64,000 nucleotides of DNA from Anisus vortex (taxonomy: Eukaryota > Mollusca > Gastropoda > Planorbidae), in assembly GCA_949126835.1 (NCBI GenBank), contig OX421508.1, forward strand, positions 16,514,398-16,578,397. The letters run 5' to 3'. Below the pieces are notes generated by a model, which was not told the DNA's origin, searched no databases, and worked only from the letters and a program-made list of their open reading frames with translations. Shown here in pieces: positions 38,301-47,300 of the stretch; position 1 is the stretch's first letter; each line of letters starts with the position of its first letter. The translations under genes were made by a program, and so were the position numbers.

Positions 38301-41300
38301 GTAATTAGAAATATAGGCCTAAGCCTATACCGGTATCTTGCAATATCTAATTACATTTGTTTTTATGTCTTTTTGTTTTAAAATGATTAATCGCAATGCT
38401 TTAATTAGGTTCAATTTGTAACAATAAAAATACATCCTGCACATCAGATATTTACATGACAATTCATAACAGTCGCAGAATGCAATAATAAAGTAGAAAC
38501 GAAATTATTATTATTTTGTTTATTTTTTTTTTCTTTGGGGGGGGGGGGAGGAGGTGTCGCTAAATCATGAGACACTGTATAAAGGGGTCGCAATCTAAAA
38601 AAGTTTGGGAACCACTGATCTAGAAGGAACGTCTGTAAAACTTATTTTAAGTAGAGTAAGTAGAGATAGCGAAACTAAATCCTAACTACGCTTGTGGTGG
38701 GGTTGAAAATGTACAGGGTGCAAGAAGGAGTGGGTATGAAAATATATTTGTGTGCATGTGTAGTATATGGATGCATCCAAAAGAAGTTGAAGAAAGCTAT
38801 TTTAAGAAGAAAGTTATTTTAAGCTGTGAAAGAAGAAGATCGCGTTTACATCCTATTCATGCAAAAATATTGTTATAAATGCAACTTAAAATATTTATGG
38901 ATTGGATGTATTCTCAAATATTACTTTTTCAGCCGTGCAAGAAGAAAGGGGGCCGAGGAAAAACAAAGGCACAAAGAAAAATTCATCCACAAGACGAAGC
39001 ATTTTATTGGCAACCTCCCCGGCGCCTCCCTCAGGCAGCGGGGCGACGTTCCCCTCACTTGGTGTCGGCGGCTACATCAGTCATTCCATGGGGTCGCCCC
39101 TGAGTTGGGGCTCCTACCTCAGCGCCTTTAGGCCGGTGCAGCCGAAACCCCACGGGCTGTTTCCTTGGCCAGCTGGCGGCAGTTTGTCTAATTTCCTGTT
39201 TGGTGACGTGCCTAGTGACGTCATCAAACTTCCTATTACTGCTCCGGATCTACTGCGTAAGTCACGCGCACATATATTTACTTATTTTGTTTGTTTCGTA
39301 TAGTCTAGATATTTCTAGATCTAGTCTAACTTTTTGTTGTTGTTAGTTTTGATACAATATTTTTTAGATATTTAAAGACAAATTCTGAAACTTGAGGTTG
39401 TAATGGTCAATTGTAGACGTCTAGGCTTAGGCTCTAATGAATATTTCCTCTGTCCGCTATAAGGCAACATTATACAGTCACACTTATTTTATGAAAAGGT
39501 TTGTAATTAATTTAAAATATAGAAATAAAGGGTTTTATAATGATAGGCTATACAGGGAACTGAACACAGGTTTGACTTATGAATATTTATAAAAATATAA
39601 ATATAAAACATTTCGTTAATTAGATTTTATTAAGTGATGTGTAAAGTAAGCCTCCTTAATGAAGTAAGCTAAGAACTCGACCTATATAGGCCTAATTAGA
39701 ACAAACATATTCGATCAAAACCAAGATAGAAACTTGAAATGTATTTTCAGGGCAGTGTTCGGGAAGTATAATTTTATAGATCAGTGATAACATAATATAA
39801 TAATAGCGGGCGCTTTGACCCAAGAATGTTATTTTTGGGTGTAATCCATTTTTTTAAAAATAGATTAGTGGCTTTTCTAGATTCAATTTAAACAAGATCA
39901 CACTTTCTACATGTAAATCTAACAAATGTGGATAATACTTCATTTAAATGGATTTGTAGAAACAAAATTGTCATGTTAAGAGTTAAGACTACCAAAAAAA
40001 TGAAAAGAAAGAAGAAAAAAATATAAAAATAAATATTGATTTAAACAATGCGGGTGAAGAATCTCTAGAAATATTTTACAAAGCAACTTGTGGTGACCTT
40101 AATATGCACGGAGGTCGAGCACTGGAGAAGAAGACTAGGATTTGTTCGGGACTAGAGGGTGTCCCTGAGTCTGCCCAGTTCTGATGGGTACCTAACATTA
40201 GTTGGGTAAAGTAAAGACGGCTGGGTATTGTACTGGCCACACAGTACCCACCGCAGAACTTTTCTCATGCCGTCGTCACACGTTGACACAAAATGTATGA
40301 GCCCCCCCCCCCCTCCATGTGCTGTCACAAAGCCCTAACCCGGCCCTTCCCACTCCCAAAAGAAATACCTTCACATATTTTATATTTAAAAATGTGCTTG
40401 TTGCAATTCTATTTTTCTATTTTCGTCACTATCGTATAAATAATACAATAAACAATATTATGACTGTATTCGATTAATATTAAGACTTGTTAAATTTACT
40501 TTAAAGTTGCAAATTTGCGTGACGTAACGTTCTTTAACCCTCACAGTCCCGGGCGCGTATATTGTGGAACTGAAGACAGCATAGATAGAAGTAGGTCGGA
40601 ACAGGAAGGGTTAAAACACCCTCTACCCCTCGTCACGTATCGTCACATATGTCTGACTCGCTCCATTCCCTAGTTGCGTGATATTAAGGACGGCCCTTTA
40701 TCACTAATTAGTTTACGTCAATACTAGATATTATTTTTATGGTCGTGAAATATAAACCTCACAGGATGAGCCAGCTCTTTTGAACTCCTATTATCTGTCT
40801 GACAAAAATGTCTTCTGTTAATCCTATTATGCACATTAAAAAAAAAACATTTAGTCTAATGTTTACTTTCCTAGTCATATAGATTCTATGAGAAGAAATA
40901 ATTCAACGAAAATGTTATTTAGGGCATAGAACAAAATTTGGTATTACATGGAAACAACTGTTTTTACGAAACCGTTGGAAACGAGACTGCAGCATTCTGA
41001 GTGGCATATGACATAGGATATAACGGTTTCCCGGATGTCGAGTCGCGACCCGGTGCCGGGCCACTAAAGGGAAATTACCGAGTCGATTATCTGTGTTGTA
41101 CTCTAGCGATAGACCGATAACAGTAGGCTATAGTTTCCCAAAATTAAATGTCGAATTACATTAAGCCTTATGTCCAGTAACAAGTAGGCCTACGTTAACT
41201 TAATGAATGAATGAAAACTAACTTTCTAGATTGGCGCCACTTTCGACCATTAAACTTCCTTAAATTGCACCACTTGTCGGTGATAAATGTGAACAAACTT

Positions 41301-44300
41301 CTGCCTGTTTAATGAAGTGAAAGTAATTTACATTTGATGGGACCAAACATTCTGATTGATTTATATTCCAGTTCGTGAATATAATATAATTGTCTCTATC
41401 GTTCAAATTGTTCTATTTAATTTTATCAAATATTTGGATCCAGTATTCAAGACAATTAGATATATATCTCTGAATGTTCTATCGTAAGCCTATTTGTGTA
41501 ATACATGCCAACGTCAGCAAACACGAGCTCAATAAACTATAAATATGTCCAGGGGCGAAGCCAGACATTTTTTTCCAGGATGGGCTAAGCTTTCGCGTGA
41601 CGAACATATATATATATCAAATTTTTCGCAAATTCAGTAGGCCTATATATTTAAAAAAAAGCAGTTGAATTTTTTTTTTTACAATTTCAGAGGGGAGGAG
41701 CTTCGTCTCCCACTCAGCCCCCCCCTCCCCACCTCTCGTGACGTCGCCCCTGAATATGGCAACTAATGCATTGTGACTATGGCTAAGAATTAATACTCAA
41801 AGTGGGGAGGGGTGAGAAGTGAGAAGCTTATTTATAAAAATGTCCGTGGTACAACCTCAGGGGCGGAAGGGGGTAGGGAGGGTAAAAAAATTGAACTTCT
41901 TTGTGTACGTAATAGTAATATAAGCATGGACTCCTATAATGAATTTTAAACAACTCTGTACCCTGCCCAGAGCCATACGGCCTTTCTACAATTTCTATAC
42001 ACACGTCTCTTGTCTCTACTTAACCTTCCTATACACACGACTCTTGTCTCTACTTAACCTTTAGATGTGCAAGATCCCGGAGACCCGGAGCTGTTTTTCA
42101 AATCCACCCTTCAACAAATCCTCTTTGCCACGTTTCGGCGGGCACAGTACAATCAGCTGTTTCGACTCCTGCATCCACACGATCAATTGATTCTCCTGGA
42201 GCACAGGTGGGCGGAGCTATTTGTCCTGACGGCGTCCCATTGGCCAGTTGACGTCTCCAAGATGATCGATAAACTCAGGGATAAAAGCGGATCTAAGGTT
42301 TTGGATTTTTTTCTTTTTATCGATTAGCGGTGTCTGGTAAAAAAAATGAGCTTTCGTGAAATAGATTGTTCTAATTGCAATAGGGCTTACCTTAAATACT
42401 GAAAATATGTTTAAAAACGAAAACACATTTTAAAAGGCAAATTAACGTTTTACTACCGGTATTGAAGATTAGCCAGGGGCGGATAAAATGTTGTTTGTGG
42501 CTTCCGACTGACTCTTTCAGACAATGAGTAAAGCTTACATTTGTGTAATGGGAGCCCATATAACATTGGAACCAGTCAAGCTTGTCTAAAATGTCATTTT
42601 GATCCACAGGACTATATCATAATTTATCCTTCTTTGCCCTATCAGACGAGGGGATTTTGAAGCCAATGCAATGCTCGAAGCGCCTTTACTAATAAATTAA
42701 TTAATCAGTTGCGTAGCTAGAGTAAAGGCGCCTGGGGCGGGGGTCAAAATTCCACATATCAAGAATATTAGTTTTTTATTTATTAGTAACTTGTGTCTAG
42801 ATACAGAAAATTTCAGTTTCGCACCTTTCCAAACTCTGGGGACCTGGGGCAGTGCCCCCTCCCTTTCTACTTGCGCTACTGCCGCCCCTCCCCCTTTCCG
42901 TAAAGAAAAGCTGGATATTATTAACTTACACCATCCTTCCTTGTATTTGAAACGGAACCATTAGGAAACACAATCCAACTACACCACCACGCTTTAAGTG
43001 TATCGCAATTAGCCTACATAATTTAATGGGGACTTATTTTTAGTGGTCAAGAAGAGTGGGGCTCTTTTGAACACTGGGATACACCGTTCAACTCCGTAAC
43101 TTGGGCGAAGACTTCAGCTACATCGGTTCCAGCCTCCCGTCTTTTTTTTTTAAATCCGCCAAAGTGAGCAGTAGATATACTGACTACTAGATGAGCTGTG
43201 ATTTAGGCCTACAACTACGTTAAAAGTTAAAAAACAGTTAAAGACACTAGCATTGTTAAAATATGTGTAGGCCTAATATAAGCCATTACAGCCGCCGACG
43301 CCTATGCTAATATATATTAAATGGAATATCCCAATACTGTAGATTTACTGCATATAGTCAACTGATTGCAGGCCCCACGAGAGGGGGGGTACAGCCGGTA
43401 CGCCGTACCGGGTCCCATAAGAGTTTAAGGGGCCCATGAATATTAAAATTTAAAATTAAATTGGCAATTACGCAAGTATTTTTTAATGGTTTCTTATAAG
43501 CTAAGAGGAAATGCCACAGAACCTCCTACAATCGCACGTGGCGCTGGGGGAACTTAATTTTGGTATTCTTTGAATGTGTGCTTGAACATTTTGTTAAATA
43601 TGCAAAGAAGCCTCTAGTTGTAATATAGGAACTAATTTTTTTCGACAGCATTTAGGCTCTCTTTTTTTTTTTTCTCGGGAGACAAATATAAACCTATATG
43701 AGCCAATAAGCCAATGAGCCTTACAGCTTACAGTTCTCCCTGTTAGATTAGTAGCCTGGTCTTAAATACTCTATGTCTCTGCACACTAGTACGGCAGTCA
43801 TAGCTAGTTAGTGATCCTTTTACACTTTAATGATTTCCTGTGCGGTAGCCAAGAAGGGATGTTGAAGGTGTCATAATCTTAGACAAATGTATTCAAAATT
43901 TAAAACACATTTGTTTGTCAATTAACAAAATGTATTTTGGGAAGAGTCTGTACAAAAATGTGTCAACTGTATTGCTACAGCAGATCTAACCTTACATTTG
44001 ACAACACAACATACATTACTGGCGAACATTTACAACTGACAAGAGTAAGACCAATAGTTAAATCACTACACCTAGAAACCAGGAGTGTGGAGTCGGAGTC
44101 GGATGAATTTTGGGTACCTGGATTCGGAATCGGCAAACAATGCATCAACTCCGAGACCTACTAAATTTAGATTGGAATTTTTAAAAAAGCAAGTTTAAAG
44201 AACCAATTCACAAAAAGTTATACCCTATATACTTGCGGATAAGTCGCACCCCTAGTTTAAGTTTATTTTTCTTATATGTTGTCATTGCCCCGCGCATACG

Positions 44301-47300
44301 CGAGATGGGGGTATAGGGGGCTCTGGGTAGAGGTAGTACCTCTCGATGTCTGGCATGCTGCACCTTCGGGTGGACAGAATCACTGGTCCTCATCCATCCT
44401 CTAAATATCTCACATGTGGCTCCAAGTGCCATACCCCGGTAAACTGCCTCAGCTGGCAGACTAAACCATGCGAGGGGGTGGTGTTAACACGGCAACACTG
44501 GGCGTAGAACCTCCTCGACGCAGGTTACCGGCCAGGGCGTAAGAGTTCACAGACGAATTTAAACGACCACATGTTCACGACCAAGGCGGACCACCTAGTT
44601 GGAGGTACCCAGCTGTGACCAGGCATGAAGAGGGATGGGCGCCGCCATGCTAAATCTGCCATAGATGCGCCACATGAATATGAACACAGATCCACAACAC
44701 ATACCGGCTCGGCCGTCGCCCGGGTTACCAAGGGCCGCGCCTACCGTCTCTGACCGGGGCGGAGGTGGAAAGTATGCTACTGGTCAAACAACAAACAGAA
44801 TCAATGCCAGAAAAAAAAACATTACCATAGGTACTTGGAACACTGAGACAAACTGGTAAACTGGAGGAACTCACACATGAAATTATGAATAACTACAAGT
44901 GGGACATCTTGGATCTATGTGAAATGAGATGGAAAAACTTTGGAAAAACATCAACCGAAGAGGACCACATGTTATATTTTAGCGGACGGGAGGACACACA
45001 TGAACAAGGAGTGGGATTTCTTGTCCACAAAAATAATATTAGCAGCATAATGAGCTGCCGACCAGTCTCAAGCCAGCTTATAACTAACCGTCTGAAAGCA
45101 ACCCCATTCAACATAACCATCATACAGACTTATGTGCCAACATCAGACCATGAGGATTTCTACACTCAACTTCAGGTGATCATAGACCAAACTCCCAGGA
45201 AGGACGTTCTCGTTGTTCAGGGTGACTGGAATACCAAAGTAGGAAAAGATGCTTATGCAATCTGGAAAGGCCCCTGTGGACAACACTGCAATGTGGAATC
45301 AAATGAGCTCTTGGAGTTTGCCAGCTTTAACGACCTCATGCTGGCCAACACACTGGGCCCACACAAGTCCTCAAGAATAACCACATGGCACAGCCCAAAC
45401 GGGAAACATCACAACCAAATCGACTACATCATGATAAAAACACGCTTCCGGTCAAGTATAAATGTTGCTAAGACTCGCAGCTTGGAGCTGACATTGGAAA
45501 TGATCATGACCTAGTCATGATGAACTTTAGGCTACACCTAAAAAGAATAGGCTACAGAAAAAGGGGTACACCAGGATCAAATTTGACCCCGAAAAGCTGA
45601 AGGATCCTAAGGTAGCAGAAGCCTTCTAGGCAAAGATAGGAGAAAAATTTGCAGTCCTCAATATCTTAAATTCTGATTTTATGGACATGGACACATTGAT
45701 CGACACCTTCAATACAGTTGTGACCGACACAGCTCAAGAGATTCTTGGCAAACATAGACCGGCCAAGAAACCATGGATAACACCAGACATCCTGGAGCTG
45801 TGTGACGAGCGTCGCCGATTAAAGAAAACAAAGACAAATGACCAGGAAGAAGCCAATAAATACAGAACAATAAACCAGACAATTAGGAAAGGTATGAAAA
45901 GGGCAAAGAAAAATTGGATTGAGGAACAGTGCAACGACATTGAAAACTGTTTAAGGAAGAACAATAGCAAAAAAGCATACCAATTAGTAAAAGAACTAAC
46001 CACAACTAAGCATGGGCGCACCACCACCATAAAGGATAAGGATGGTAGAAACCTGACTGAGGAACCAGATATCTTAAAAAGATGGACTGAGTACTGCTCG
46101 GAACTGTATAATGACAATATCACTATAGATCCAGTAATACTAAACGTCCCTCTAGCCACAGACAATGACGATTACCCTATTCTCCGTACAGAAGTGGAAG
46201 GAGCAGTCCAAGCACTGCAAAAAGGAAAGGCTGCTGGAGTATCCAACATCCCTGCTGAGTTGGTGAACGCAGGAGGGGAAGCCATGGTAAATGTCTTATT
46301 GAACATTTGCGATAAAATATGGATAACTGGAGACTGGCCTAAACCATGGACCCAGTCGCTTATCATCACCCTCCCCAAGAAAGGCAACCTACAGCAATGC
46401 CAGAACTACCGCACCATCAGCCTAATAAGCCACGCAAGCAAGGTCATGCTCAAAATAAATTTAAGCCGACTCAGACCTTATGCTGAAAGAATCATTGCGG
46501 AAGAGCAGGCAGGCTTCAGGCAGGGACGTAGTACCACAGAGCAGATCTTTAACCTGCAAATACTAATACTCTGTGAGAGGCACGCGCAACATCAACAACA
46601 CTTGTACCATATATTTGTTGATTTTAAAAAAGCATTCGACATGGTCTGGCACGCAGCCCTATGGGCAACCATGAAACATTACAACATTAATGACAACCTG
46701 ACAATGTTGATACATAGCCTCTATGACAGGGCCACCAGTGCAGTCTTCTTCAGCAACAACATTGGAGATTGGTTTGGGACTACCGTTGGAATACGACAAG
46801 GATGCTTGCTTTTGCCAACACTGTTCAACATCTTCTTGGAGAGAATCATGTCGGATGCACTAGAGGATCATGAAGGGACAATCAGCATAAATGGCAGAAG
46901 GATCACCAACCTTCGATTCGCAGATGATATAGATGGACTCGCCGGGAGTGAGGAAGAATTAGCCAATCTAGTGGAGCGAATGGACAAAACTTCCGCATCT
47001 TATGGCATGCAAATCAGTGCGCGCTACTAGCATATGCAGACGAATTACTAGGTAATGAAAGATGAAGGGTATTTTTATTTAAGTTGTCATAGAAAATAGG
47101 CCTAAGCCCTAACACTACTCAGCTTCTCCCCGCCGAAGGCACTTTAATGAGGGCGCAGAATTTGTTTTCGCCTCGGGCGTCAAAAACCCTAGAGCCGGCC
47201 CTACATGTGACTTCGCCTTAAAATTTATTTTTTAAACAGGGGGAGGGGGGACGTAAGCATAAAGGGGTTGGGCAAAATGTAGGCCTACGTGGTTTACCAG

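Noticed and set aside
38826..39131. Alternative frames over exon 3
   Set aside because: Only the frame beginning [10 protein letters not shown] joins exon 2 in phase and continues into exon 4; the others are overlaps of GC-rich coding sequence.
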